Positions 9,861 to 18,378 of a stretch of DNA of 64,000 nt are shown in pieces; positions within the stretch are counted from its first letter, which is position 1, and each line of letters begins with the position of its first letter. Location: assembly GCF_009793335.1 (NCBI RefSeq), contig NZ_WING01000001.1:992001-1056000 (forward strand). Reading direction: 5' to 3'. A model generated the notes under the pieces. That model was not told the origin of the DNA. It ran no database searches and was given only the letters and a program-made list of their open reading frames with translations. Source of the stretch: Actinomadura sp. J1-007 (GTDB taxonomy: Bacteria; Actinomycetota; Actinomycetes; Streptosporangiales; Streptosporangiaceae). Made by a program: the position numbers and the translations under genes.

Positions 9861-10451
9861 TTATTCGGGCACTATGAGCTCGGCCATCTCCGCGAGCCGG
9901 TCGGCCATCCGCGCGTAGGAGGTGTAGCCCATGCCCGCGTGCACCAGCGCACCGGCATAGGCGAGCTCCAGCGCGCCCAGCACCTTGGCGTCGGCGCCCT
10001 CCCCGAGGGCCGCCCCGAGCCGTTCGCGGATCGCGATCCCGATCCGCGTCCGCAGCTCCCGCACGTCCGGGTCGGTGCCGAGCATCGACGTCGTGCACGC
10101 GGCCGCCAGCTCCGGCTCGTCCGACACCAGCAGCGCGATCTCCCGCAGCACCTCGACGACCCGTTCCCGCTGGTTCCCCGCCGCCTGCACGGGCGGCAGC
10201 GCGCTCAGCCGCCGCCAGAACACCTCGGTGATCAGATGGTTCTTGGACGCGAAGTAGGTGTAGGCCGTCGCCGGCGCGACCCCCGCGCGCCGCGCCACGT
10301 TCCGCACGGTCAGGCCCTCGTACCCGGCCTCCCGCACCTCGGCCACGGCCGCGTCGGTCAGCCGCCGCACCGTGTCGGCCTGCCGCTCGGTGAGCCGCCG
10401 CCGCGTCGGCTCCGTCGTCATCTGCTGTTCCCCGGACACGTGTCCAGACAT
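9861..10451 (-). CDS. TetR-family regulator of the cyp51 operon
   Basis: 196 residues from ATG 10451 (AGGAAAGGGAAC upstream); ATG 10421 is an alternative start that would put the operator just outside the gene. The HTH lies in VRNVARRAGVAPATAYTYFASKNHLI, followed by a helical ligand domain. It is the first gene of the P450 operon, so it should be autoregulated: the 12-bp palindrome GGACACGTGTCC lies immediately inside or before the start. The same palindrome controls the aldehyde dehydrogenase gene at 31.0 kb. Positional counterpart: Rv0767c. Confidence 0.9.
   Translation of the reverse strand: MSGHVSGEQQMTTEPTRRRLTERQADTVRRLTDAAVAEVREAGYEGLTVRNVARRAGVAPATAYTYFASKNHLITEVFWRRLSALPPVQAAGNQRERVVEVLREIALLVSDEPELAAACTTSMLGTDPDVRELRTRIGIAIRERLGAALGEGADAKVLGALELAYAGALVHAGMGYTSYARMADRLAEMAELIVPE
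10431..10448. promoter_or_regulatory. TetR operator copy 1 (GGACACGTGTCC palindrome)
   Basis: A perfect 12-bp palindrome GGACACGTGTCC at 10434-10445, abutting the regulator's start codon at 10451. The outer three bases on one side differ from the fully symmetric 18-bp copy at 31025-31042. The binding protein is inferred to be the TetR encoded here. Confidence 0.7.
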
Positions 10452-10580
10452 TAGTTCAGTTCCCTTTCCTCTGCAAGCTCCATCCGGTTCTACAGAACGC
10501 CTGTAGCCCTCGCCCGCGACCCTCGGCCCATCGCCTCCAACTACGTTGTGCAATGTTTTCGACACCCTCCGGAGGCGACG

Positions 10581-11387
10581 ATGACCAGCGAGATCGACCC
10601 CACCACCTCGGCCACCGCCCTGTACGCCTACCGCATCCGCAAGGAACGGGAGCGCATCGGAGCCTCACAGGCCGAAGCCGCCGCAGCCGCCCACATCTCC
10701 AGGCAGCTCTACGGCCATTACGAGACGATGCGCCGCATCCCGTCCCTGGACGCGAGCGGCCGCCTCGACGCCTTCTACGGTCTCCCGGACACCCTCACGG
10801 ACCTCCAGCCCCTCGTCGCCAAGGAGGTCGGCACCCTCGCCAGCTTCCTCGAATTCGCCGACCAAGAGGAGAAGGCCGACAGCATCCGCACCTACCAGCC
10901 GCTGATCATCCCTGGGTTCTTCCAGACCGAGGCGTACGTCCGGGCGATCCTGTCCATGGGGACGCGCGCCGACCAGATCGAACGCCTCGTCGCGACCCGC
11001 CTCGCTCGTCAGGCGAACTTCTTCACCGACGATCCACCGTTCGTCCTCGCCCTCATCGCCGAACGGGCGCTCCGCGAGAACGTCGGAGGCTTCGAGCTCA
11101 TGAGGGAGCAGCTCAGGCACCTGCTGGAGCTGGCCGAGCACCCCACCATCCACCTCCAGGTGATCCCTGCGGGCGCGCCCGTCTACGCGAGCGGCGAGTT
11201 CTACCTGCTCGGCTACTCCGAAGGCGGAGACCTCGGCTACGTGGAAGGCGCGAACGGCCACGGCTCGATCATCGAGGCGTCGGGCGAGGTGCATGATCTC
11301 GGGCTACTCTTCGACCATCTCCAGTCTTCAGCGGAGACGATCGAAAAGTCACGGCGTCTGATCGAAGCCATTTTGGAGAGCCCGTGA
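10581..11387 (+). CDS. XRE-family helix-turn-helix protein with DUF5753 domain
   Basis: 268 residues. N-terminal XRE HTH (LYAYRIRKERERIGASQAEAAAAAHISRQLYGHYE) followed by the DUF5753 region, with typical IPGFFQTEAYVRAIL, LARQANFF, ALIAERALRENVGG and the hydrophobic core VYASGEFYLLGY. These proteins occur in many copies in actinomycetes, nearly always beside a small DUF397 protein, and act as paired regulators related to the BldB/WhiJ system. ATG 10581 has GGAGG at ideal distance. The DUF397 gene overlaps its stop by 4 nt. The region shares no operator with its neighbours. Confidence 0.93.
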   Translation: MTSEIDPTTSATALYAYRIRKERERIGASQAEAAAAAHISRQLYGHYETMRRIPSLDASGRLDAFYGLPDTLTDLQPLVAKEVGTLASFLEFADQEEKADSIRTYQPLIIPGFFQTEAYVRAILSMGTRADQIERLVATRLARQANFFTDDPPFVLALIAERALRENVGGFELMREQLRHLLELAEHPTIHLQVIPAGAPVYASGEFYLLGYSEGGDLGYVEGANGHGSIIEASGEVHDLGLLFDHLQSSAETIEKSRRLIEAILESP

Positions 11388-11578
11388 ACCTCACCTCCCG
11401 TTGGCGCAAGAGCACCTACTCCGACCAGCAAGGCGGCGCCTGCGTCGAACTCGCCGCTCTCGCGTCCTCGGTGGGAGTGCGCGACTCCACCGACCCCGCG
11501 GGGCCGCGTTTGGAGATCGCGCCCGATGCGTTCGCCGCGTTCATCGCTCGCGTCAAGGACGGGGGCCTGGACCTGTAG
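11384..11578 (+). CDS. DUF397 small protein (partner of the XRE regulator)
   Basis: 64 residues. Family landmarks are all present: RWRKSTYSDQQGGACVELA at the start, VGVRDSTDP in the middle and the terminal segment APDAFAAFIARVKDG. GTG 11384 overlaps the XRE stop codon (GTGA), so the pair is translationally coupled. DUF397 proteins act with their XRE partner, in some cases as an antagonist; WhiJ-type modules influence development and antibiotic production. Nothing in the sequence tells what this pair controls. Confidence 0.93.
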   Translation: MNLTSRWRKSTYSDQQGGACVELAALASSVGVRDSTDPAGPRLEIAPDAFAAFIARVKDGGLDL

Positions 11579-11603
11579 TAGCGGGGGCGCACGCCGAGGG
11601 AGG

Positions 11604-14546
11604 TCAGGCGTCCTCAGTTTCCAGGCGGGTCAGGGCGCGGCGGGCGGCGCGGGTGTTGGCGTGGTCCTCGCCGACGGCCGCCAGTTGAGCCGCCAGGACG
11701 GCCTCGTACTCGGTGCGGGCCGTGGCGGTGTCGATCACGCCGGCGGCGTGGCGGACCTCGGCGATGTCGAGGCGGGTGACGAGGGTCTCGGTGTGGTCGG
11801 CGCCGAGGACGGCGGTCTCCGCGGCGAGCACCTTGGCGTACGAGCGGTGGGCCTCGTCCCATTGCCCGTCGCGGTGCAGCATCGTCGCCAGGCAGTAGCG
11901 GGCGCCGCGCGCCGTTCCGGCCTCGGCGCCGTCGCGCCGGTCGTACGCGTCGGCGACCGGGCGCAGCTCGTCGGCGGCGTCGCGGTGCCGGCCGAGGTCG
12001 CTGAGGACGTGCGCCAGGCAGTGCCGTTCCTTCAGGACGACCGGGTCGTCATCGTCCATCAGGCCGTGCCGGGTCGCGAGGACGGCGCGGAACTCCGACT
12101 CCGCTCCGGCGTCGTCGTCCATCCGCCTCAGCAGGTGGCCGCGCTCGTGGCGGGCCTGGAGGACGGCCGGGTCGCCGTCCGCGCAGAAGTCGGCGAGCAG
12201 GTCAATGTAGCCGTCGATCTCCGCCAGCGCCTCCGGGAACCGCTTCTGCGTCTGGAGGTTGCGGGAGAGGGCGCGCTTCATGTCGCGGTAGAGGGACGCG
12301 CCGGTGTCGCCGCGCGCCTCCAGGTCCGCGAGGATCGACCGGCAGGCCGCCTCCGCCTCGGGGTGGTCGCCCGACGCGTCGAGGGCGTGCACTCGGTCGT
12401 GCCTGCGCTGCATCGTCACGGCGCGCCGGTCCTCGCCGGTGCGTTCGATCTCCTCGTCGGAGGCGTTGGCCTCGCCCGCGTCGCCGCGCTCCTCCAGCAG
12501 GGCGGCCAGGGCGCTGTGCGTGACCACGGTGTACGGGTTCGCGGGGCCGAGCACGCGCGTGCGGGCGGCGAGGACGGCGCGCAGCTCGCGTTCGGCGTCG
12601 TCCCGCGCGCCGGCCCGCGCGAGCGAGGCCGCCCAGTTGTGGTGAGTGATCAGAGTCTCGGGATGGTCGGCCCCGAGGACGTCGCGCTGGGCGCGCAGGA
12701 CGTCGGCGTACTCCGTCCTCTCCTCCTCGTCGTAGAGGAACGCGAGGGCGTACCGGTGCCGCAGTGACAGGCGGGCCGGATGCTCCGGCTCCAGGACCTC
12801 GGCGCGCCGCCGCAGGAGCAGGATCAGCCCCTCGGCGGCCTCCTGCTTCCCGTTGAACCACAGGTACGCGATCGCGCCGAGGCCGATCTCCACCGCCTGG
12901 GCCACGAGCCGCGGGTCGTCCGGGGGCGCCTCCTCGGCCAGGCGCCGGACGTGCGGGACGAGGAGCCGCCACCATTCGCGGTTGGCGGGGAGTTCGGGCG
13001 CCCGCGCGCCGCCGCGTTCGAGCAGGGCGGCGGCGGTCGCGCGGACGGCGGCGCGCTCGGCGGGCGGCGCCGTGCGCAGCCGGTCGGCGTTGGACTCCAG
13101 GACGAGGCGGTGCGCGACGAGGCAGGGCAGGTCGGGCGACGTCTCGTCCACCTCCAGGAGGCTCAGTTCGACCAGCGCCTCCAGTGCGTCGTCGACGCGG
13201 TCGGCGAGGGGCGGGTCGGGCAGCAGGCCGTGCGCGGCGAGCACGGGCAGGTCGAGGAGGTCCACGGGGAACGGGGCGGGCGCGAAGCAGGAGAGCAGCC
13301 GCATCAGGGTCCTCGCCTCGGGCCGGTTCTGCGCGTCGAGGAGGTCGAGGCTCAGCTCCCAGGTACGGCTGACGAGGCGGCGGTGCTGGCCGTCCTGCGG
13401 AGCGCCCGCGTCGAGCAGCGCGGTGCCCACGTCGCCGAGCACCTCGGTGTACGCGGTGAACGTGCGGATGCGGGACGAGCCGTCGTGGCGGTGGCGCAGG
13501 AGCCCCGCGCCTCGGGCGGTGCGGGCCAGGTAGGAGCCGGCGAGGCGGAGGGCGAGGGGCAGGCCGCCGAGGCGTTCGGCGAGGGCGCGCGCCTCGTGCT
13601 CGGTGCCGGCGTGCCCGGCGAGGTCGATGAGGACGTCCGCGCCGTCGGCGGGGGTGAGGGGCTCGATGTGGTGGCAGTCGGCCTCGCCTCCCCAGGTCTC
13701 GGCCGAGCCGACGCGGCTGGTGATCAGGGTCAGGCCGCCGGGGGTGGCGCGGGCCCAGCCGGTGCCGTCGCCGGGCGCGCCGCGTTCGGCGGCGAGGACG
13801 GCCGGGTCGTCGGCGTTGTCGATCACCAGCAGCCAGGGCCGGGGCGACGCGTCGAGGTGGCGCCAGACCAGGTCCATCGCGCTGGTACGGCCCGTCCAGG
13901 CGTCCTCGACGTCCTCCTCGGAGGCGCCGAGTTCGCGGGCGGTCTCGCGCATGCCGGTGATCAGGCGGTCCCGGTCCAGGGCGGAGAGCCAGAAGACCCG
14001 GTGGCCCTGCTCGCGGGCGAGCCGGGCGAGGTGCAGGGCCAGGGTCGTCTTGCCGCAGCCGCCGAGGCCGTGCAGGACCTGGACGCGCCCGGTCGGCTCT
14101 GTCAGCCGCGCGCGCAGGACGGCCGCGACGCCGTCGCGGCCTCGGAGGCGGGCGGGCAGCTCGCCGAACGGCGGCTTGATCGAGAACATGCCCGGCCGGG
14201 ACGGCGCGGGCGGCGGCTCGGTCGTCTCGGGCGGCCCTGACGCCCGGCCGGTGCGGGCCGCGTTCTTCCACGCGGTCTCGGCGGCCTTCGCGTTCTCCTG
14301 CGCGCGGCGCCAGGCGGTGTCGGGCCTGATGTCGCACGCCTGGAGGATCCTGCCGACGGTCCGCCAGGTCGGGGCGCGCCCGCCCGAGAGGGCGTCGGCG
14401 ACCGTGCCGTGGCCGAGCCCGGCGGCCTCCCCCACGTCGCGGACGGCGCCGAAACCGGCCCGGTCCACCGCGTCGCGGAGCCGCTGCGCGAGGTCGCGCA
14501 GGGCCTCGGGGGCGTTGTCGTCGATCGGTTCCCTGAGCCGCCCCAC
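11604..14546 (-). CDS. STAND ATPase: HTH - NB-ARC - TPR repeat protein
   Basis: 980 residues from GTG 14546 (GGGAGG upstream). Domain order: an N-terminal XRE-like HTH (LAQRLRDAVDRAGFGAVRDV ... GRILQACDI), a Pro-rich linker, an NB-ARC ATPase with P-loop GLGGCGKTTLALH near 160-170, Walker B WLLVIDNADD and a GLPLALRLAGSYL helix, then about 450 residues of TPR-type helical repeats with recurring LGADHPETL / LGADHTETL elements. STAND proteins are ATP-driven switches that oligomerise on signal perception; in actinomycetes they act in regulation or phage defence. No effector domain (nuclease, protease, TIR) is visible, so a regulatory role using the HTH is more likely. Divergent from a 45-residue membrane peptide gene. 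Confidence 0.9.
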   Translation of the reverse strand: MGRLREPIDDNAPEALRDLAQRLRDAVDRAGFGAVRDVGEAAGLGHGTVADALSGGRAPTWRTVGRILQACDIRPDTAWRRAQENAKAAETAWKNAARTGRASGPPETTEPPPAPSRPGMFSIKPPFGELPARLRGRDGVAAVLRARLTEPTGRVQVLHGLGGCGKTTLALHLARLAREQGHRVFWLSALDRDRLITGMRETARELGASEEDVEDAWTGRTSAMDLVWRHLDASPRPWLLVIDNADDPAVLAAERGAPGDGTGWARATPGGLTLITSRVGSAETWGGEADCHHIEPLTPADGADVLIDLAGHAGTEHEARALAERLGGLPLALRLAGSYLARTARGAGLLRHRHDGSSRIRTFTAYTEVLGDVGTALLDAGAPQDGQHRRLVSRTWELSLDLLDAQNRPEARTLMRLLSCFAPAPFPVDLLDLPVLAAHGLLPDPPLADRVDDALEALVELSLLEVDETSPDLPCLVAHRLVLESNADRLRTAPPAERAAVRATAAALLERGGARAPELPANREWWRLLVPHVRRLAEEAPPDDPRLVAQAVEIGLGAIAYLWFNGKQEAAEGLILLLRRRAEVLEPEHPARLSLRHRYALAFLYDEEERTEYADVLRAQRDVLGADHPETLITHHNWAASLARAGARDDAERELRAVLAARTRVLGPANPYTVVTHSALAALLEERGDAGEANASDEEIERTGEDRRAVTMQRRHDRVHALDASGDHPEAEAACRSILADLEARGDTGASLYRDMKRALSRNLQTQKRFPEALAEIDGYIDLLADFCADGDPAVLQARHERGHLLRRMDDDAGAESEFRAVLATRHGLMDDDDPVVLKERHCLAHVLSDLGRHRDAADELRPVADAYDRRDGAEAGTARGARYCLATMLHRDGQWDEAHRSYAKVLAAETAVLGADHTETLVTRLDIAEVRHAAGVIDTATARTEYEAVLAAQLAAVGEDHANTRAARRALTRLETEDA

Positions 14547-14707
14547 ATTGGCCTCCCGCGCCGCCGTCCGGACATCGCGATTGTCCTACGGCCGGGGAGC
14601 TCCGGGGGCTTTTGTCCGGGGTTTGTCCGCGCCCTTTTCCGGACGGCCGGGGCGGCCCGTACACCGGGGGCGAGGCCGCGGGAACGTCCCGCGGGGAAGG
14701 GACGGAC

Positions 14708-14845
14708 ATGATCGCGCACTACCTCGCGGGGCTGGCGCTCGCGCTCCAGACGCTCACGGCCGTTCTCGCCGTGCGGAACGACCGCCGCGAGACCCGCCGG
14801 GACCGGCGCGACGGGCATGACGGACGCGACGGACGTGACGGGTAG
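14708..14845 (+). CDS. Small membrane peptide, 45 residues
   Basis: Not recognised. ATG 14708 follows GGAAGGGACGG. The first 23 residues are a hydrophobic helix (IAHYLAGLALALQTLTAVLA) and the rest is a highly charged tail with repeated D-G-R-D units (RRDRRDGHDGRDGRDG). It is divergent from the STAND gene, with a 161-bp gap. Codon use in the tail is repetitive, so chance cannot be fully excluded; the ribosome-binding site and hydrophobic N-terminus support a real gene. Confidence 0.5.
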   Translation: MIAHYLAGLALALQTLTAVLAVRNDRRETRRDRRDGHDGRDGRDG

Positions 14846-14893
14846 GGGCGGTGGAGCGGGCCGGGACCACGGTGACCTACCCTTTTGCGCAGG

Positions 14894-15433
14894 TCAGCGG
14901 TCGGTGCGGCGAGGGCGGCGCGGGGCCGGGGCCTGGCGGGACGCGATGACGGTCTGCATGGTGCGTTCGAGCAGGGCCAGGGCGGCGGCGATCTGGGTGC
15001 GCTCGGGGGCGGCGAGGCCGTCCAGGAGCGCCTCCTCGTTGGCGAGGTGCAGGGCGAAGACCTCGTCGATCAGGTCGATGCCGTCCCGGGTCAGCTCGGC
15101 GAACATGACGCGGCGGTCGCTCGGGTGGGGCGTGCGGGTGATGAGGCCCGCGCGCTCCAGGCTGTCGAGGCGGCCGGTCATCGCGCCGCTGGACAGCAGG
15201 GACGACTCGGCCAGCTCGGAGGGGGTCTTGCGGTACGGGGGGCCGCCGCGGCGGAGGTTGGCGAGCACGTCGAACGACTTGGGCGTCAGGCCGTGCGGCG
15301 TCAGGTAGCCCTCCAGCTCGTGGCGGGACAGCTCGGCGACGCGGCGCAGGCGGCCGAAGACGCCGATCGGCGAGGGGTCGAGGTCGGGGCGCTCCCTGCG
15401 CCACTCGTCGAGGACCTTCTCGACCGTGTCCAT
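14894..15433 (-). CDS. MarR-family transcriptional regulator
   Basis: 179 residues from ATG 15433 (MDTVEKVLDEWRRERPDLD, a start shared with family members). Winged-helix core: LTPKSFDVLANL, then KTPSELAESSLLSSGAMTGRLDSLERAGLITR and the wing HPSDRRVMFAELT. MarR proteins bind small aromatic or lipophilic ligands and release DNA. It is divergent from the ABC transporter operon at 15627; the intervening 193 bp carry an AT-rich interrupted inverted repeat (15501-15531) that is the likely operator. No strong Shine-Dalgarno precedes the start. Confidence 0.9.
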   Translation of the reverse strand: MDTVEKVLDEWRRERPDLDPSPIGVFGRLRRVAELSRHELEGYLTPHGLTPKSFDVLANLRRGGPPYRKTPSELAESSLLSSGAMTGRLDSLERAGLITRTPHPSDRRVMFAELTRDGIDLIDEVFALHLANEEALLDGLAAPERTQIAAALALLERTMQTVIASRQAPAPRRPRRTDR

Positions 15434-15500
15434 TGCACCGTCCGTGGGATGAGAGCCGGGCCGTCGTCGGCCGGGAAGCCGGTAGCGGAAGAGTAGCGGA

Positions 15501-15531
15501 ACCAAGATACCTTGACACAAGTTATTTGGGT
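15501..15531. promoter_or_regulatory. Putative MarR operator between marR and the ABC operon
   Basis: Arms ACCAAGATACCTTG and CAAGTTATTTGGGT are inverted repeats with 11 of 14 positions matching, separated by ACA, in an AT-rich island that contrasts with the surrounding GC-rich DNA. It lies in the divergent promoter region, the usual place for a MarR site. TTGACA at 15512-15517 could be a -35 element. Confidence 0.55.
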
Positions 15532-15626
15532 CCCAGATACTCCGTCTTAAAATATATACCTCCGCCCGCTGGCGGCGGAGCTCGGCGTGGGGCGCAACCG
15601 CCCGGCCAACTCCCGAACGAGGTCAC

Positions 15627-16706
15627 ATGCACACAACTTCTGGGCACACTCCCTCCGGTGCGCCCCGCGCGCGGCGGCTGGCGGCCGGCGCCGCCGTCGC
15701 GGCGGCCGCCGCCCTGGCGCTCGCCGCGTGCGGCGGCTCGGGCGAGTCCAAGGACGCCTCCGGGCGGATCAAGATCGACCTGCGCACGGACGTCTTCTAC
15801 ACCGGCGCCGTCCTCCCGCTCGTCGCGGGCGTCGACCAGGGCGTCTACGCCAAGCACGGGCTGAACGTCACGCTCAACCCGGGCAAGGGCTCGGCCACGA
15901 CGCTCCAGACCGTGGCGAACGGGTCGGACGACCTCGGCTACGCCGACGCGGGCTCGCTCGTGCAGGCGGCCGGGAAGGGCATGCCGGTCCAGATGGTGGC
16001 GGGCATGGTGCAGCGGTCGCCGCTGGCGATCTTCACGCGGGCCGACTCGGGCATCAGGACGGCGAAGGACCTGGCGGGCAAGACGGCGGGCTACACGGCG
16101 GGATCGGCCGCGGAGACGGTGTTCCCGGCGTTCGCCAAGGCGAGCGGGCTGGACGAGGGCTCGGTCAGGTTCAACAAGGTGGACGTGCCGACGCGCGACA
16201 GCCTGTTCGTGCAGGGCAAGACCCGGTTCACGTTCGGGCTGACCAACGTCACCGGGCCCAACATGAAGATCAAGTGCGACTGCGACCTGAGGACCCTCGG
16301 GTACGCCGACGCCGGGCTGGACGTGCTGTCGTCCGGGATCGTCACCTCCAAGCGGTTCGCCAAGGAGCACCCCGGGACGGTCCGCAAGTTCCTCGCCGCG
16401 ACCGCCGAGGCCGTCGCGGCGACCGACCGGGACCCTGACGCCGCGGTCGCCTCGTTCTTCAAGGTCGCGAAGACCAGCGCGCTGTCGAAGCAGGTCGTCA
16501 AGGAGCAGTGGCTGGCGTCGGCGAAGCTGATGGCGACCGCGCGGACGCAGGGCCAGCCGTTCGGCTGCACGGCCGAGGCCGACTGGCGCAGCACGATCGA
16601 GATCATGGAACGGCACGGCGGCGTGGACAAGGGCAAGGTGAAGCCCGCCGAGGTCGCCAGCAACGCGTTCCTGGACAAGTGCGCCGACCCGCTGGGGAGC
16701 GAGTAG
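15627..16706 (+). CDS. ABC transporter substrate-binding lipoprotein (NMT1/SsuA type)
   Basis: 359 residues. Signal peptide with lipobox LALAACGG; mature part follows the NMT1/THI5-like fold (VFYTGAVLPLVAGVDQGVYAKHGLNVTL, GSDDLGYADAGSL, LAGKTAGYTAGSAAETVF). Proteins of this class deliver small organic solutes such as sulfonates, nitrate, pyrimidines or aromatic acids to a membrane permease. It is the first gene of an operon with its ATPase (1-bp overlap) and permease. The ligand is not predictable; the downstream dehydrogenase and the MarR regulator suggest an oxidisable carbon or nitrogen source. Confidence 0.92.
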   Translation: MHTTSGHTPSGAPRARRLAAGAAVAAAAALALAACGGSGESKDASGRIKIDLRTDVFYTGAVLPLVAGVDQGVYAKHGLNVTLNPGKGSATTLQTVANGSDDLGYADAGSLVQAAGKGMPVQMVAGMVQRSPLAIFTRADSGIRTAKDLAGKTAGYTAGSAAETVFPAFAKASGLDEGSVRFNKVDVPTRDSLFVQGKTRFTFGLTNVTGPNMKIKCDCDLRTLGYADAGLDVLSSGIVTSKRFAKEHPGTVRKFLAATAEAVAATDRDPDAAVASFFKVAKTSALSKQVVKEQWLASAKLMATARTQGQPFGCTAEADWRSTIEIMERHGGVDKGKVKPAEVASNAFLDKCADPLGSE

Positions 16707-17503
16707 TGGCGCCCGCGGCGGCCGCGCCGTACGTCGAGTTCGACGCCTTCACCAAGTCGTTCGACACCGGCGGCGGCGTCGTCACCGCCGTCAGCGAGAT
16801 GTCGTTCGAGCTGGAGCGGGGCGAGTTCCTCGCGATCGTCGGACCGAGCGGCTGCGGCAAGAGCACGCTGCTGATGGCGCTGGCCGGCCTGACCCAGCCC
16901 ACGTCCGGGCAGGTCAGGGTGGGCGGCGAGGCGGTGCTGAAGCCGTACACCGACCTCGGCATCGTGTTCCAGAGCGCCGAGCTGCTGCCCTGGCGCACCG
17001 CGCTCCAGAACGTGCTGCTCCAGGCCGAGATCCGCAAGGCGCCGAAGGCCGAGTCCGACGCGCGCGCCCGCGAGCTGCTCGCGCGGGTCGGCCTCAAGGG
17101 CTTCGAGGGCCGCTACCCGGACGAGCTGTCCGGCGGGATGCGGCAGCGCGTGGCGCTGTGCCGGGCGCTGCTGCACGACCCGGAGATCCTGGTGATGGAC
17201 GAGCCGTTCGGCGCGCTCGACGCCCTCACCCGCGACCAGATCCAGATCGACCTCCAGCGGCTGTGGATGGAGCGCCGCAAGACGGTTGTGTTCGTCACCC
17301 ACAGCATCGACGAGGCGGTGTTCCTCGCCGACCGGGTGCTGGTGTTCTCGCCGCGCCCGGCCCGCATCGCGGCCGAGTTCCGCGTCCCGCTGGACCGGCC
17401 CCGGCACCTCAGCGCCCGCGCCGGGTCGGTGTTCACCGACCTGGTCGGCGAGATCCGGGGCGTGTTCGAGACGCTCGGCGTGCTCTCGGAGGAGGCCAAG
17501 TGA
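16706..17503 (+). CDS. ABC transporter ATP-binding protein (SsuB/TauB type)
   Basis: 265 residues from GTG 16706, whose first base is the last base of the upstream stop codon. Motifs: Walker A GPSGCGKST, Q-loop FQSAELLPWR, signature LSGGMRQRVALCRAL, Walker B ILVMDEPFGALD and the H-loop VTHSIDEAVFLADRV. The NALLxWRTxxxN-like segment after the Q-loop is typical of nitrate/sulfonate-type importers. It energises import together with the permease encoded next, whose GTG overlaps this stop. Confidence 0.95.
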   Translation: MAPAAAAPYVEFDAFTKSFDTGGGVVTAVSEMSFELERGEFLAIVGPSGCGKSTLLMALAGLTQPTSGQVRVGGEAVLKPYTDLGIVFQSAELLPWRTALQNVLLQAEIRKAPKAESDARARELLARVGLKGFEGRYPDELSGGMRQRVALCRALLHDPEILVMDEPFGALDALTRDQIQIDLQRLWMERRKTVVFVTHSIDEAVFLADRVLVFSPRPARIAAEFRVPLDRPRHLSARAGSVFTDLVGEIRGVFETLGVLSEEAK

Positions 17504-18378
17504 GCCCGACGCAGGAGAAGAACGCGGCGCGCCGCGCGCCGTCCGCGCACGGGAGCGGCGGCGCGCCCGCCGCGCCGAGGCGGCGCGGGCGGTTCCTGGA
17601 GTCGAAGGTCGCCGACTGGGTGCTGCCCGGCGTGCTGGTCGTCGCGCTCGTCGCGCTCTGGCAGGCGATCGTGTCGTTCGGCGGCGTGGAGGAGTACGTG
17701 CTCCCGGCGCCGCTGGACGTGCTGGACAAGATGTTCGGCGACTTCGGCACGTTCGCCGAGCAGTCCGTCCCGACCATCGTGGCGATCTTCGTCGGGTTCG
17801 CGCTGGCCGTCGCGGTCGCGCTGCCCATCGCGGTGGCGATGGTCTACAGCGAGATCGTGCGGCGCGCGGTGTACCCGCTGCTGATCATCGCGCAGGTGGT
17901 GCCGAAGGTGGCGGTCGCGCCGCTGTTCATCATCTGGTTCGGCTTCGGGCAGCTCCCGAAGGTGCTGATGGTCGCGCTGATCTGCTTCTTCCCGATCGTG
18001 ATCGACTCGCTGGTGGGCTTTCGCGCCGCGCGGCCGGAGAGCCTGATGCTGGTGCGGTCGATGGGCGCGGGCCGCTGGCAGGCGTTCTGGAAGATCCGCT
18101 GGCCGTGGGCGCTGCCGAGCATCTTCGCCGGCGTCAAGGTCGGCATCACCCTCGCGGTCGTCGGCGCGGTCGTCGCCGAGTTCGTCGGCGCCGACAAGGG
18201 CCTCGGCGTGCTGCTGATCACCGCGCGCGGCGACATGGACAGCCTGACGGTGTTCGCGTCGATCGCGTGGCTGACGGTGATCGGGTTCGTCCTGTTCCTG
18301 GTCGTGGAGGTGCTGGAGCGGGTCCTCGTGCCGGGCCGCAAGAGCGGCCGGACGTTCGAGGCGTCCGGGTCGCTGTGA
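17500..18378 (+). CDS. ABC transporter permease (SsuC/TauC type)
   Basis: 292 residues. A charged N-terminus of about 45 residues, then six predicted membrane helices starting at WVLPGVLVVALVALWQAIV. The inner-membrane EAA loop, which contacts the ATPase, is seen around ESLMLVRSMGAGRWQAFWKIRWPWALPSIFAGVKVG. GTG overlaps the ATPase stop (GTGA), and the dehydrogenase gene in turn overlaps this stop. A single permease gene implies a homodimeric channel. Confidence 0.95.
   Translation: MSPTQEKNAARRAPSAHGSGGAPAAPRRRGRFLESKVADWVLPGVLVVALVALWQAIVSFGGVEEYVLPAPLDVLDKMFGDFGTFAEQSVPTIVAIFVGFALAVAVALPIAVAMVYSEIVRRAVYPLLIIAQVVPKVAVAPLFIIWFGFGQLPKVLMVALICFFPIVIDSLVGFRAARPESLMLVRSMGAGRWQAFWKIRWPWALPSIFAGVKVGITLAVVGAVVAEFVGADKGLGVLLITARGDMDSLTVFASIAWLTVIGFVLFLVVEVLERVLVPGRKSGRTFEASGSL

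Noticed and set aside
11604..14546. STAND protein as a complete anti-phage (Avs-like) system
   Set aside because: No nuclease, protease, TIR or other effector domain was recognised, and the N-terminal HTH suggests a regulator.
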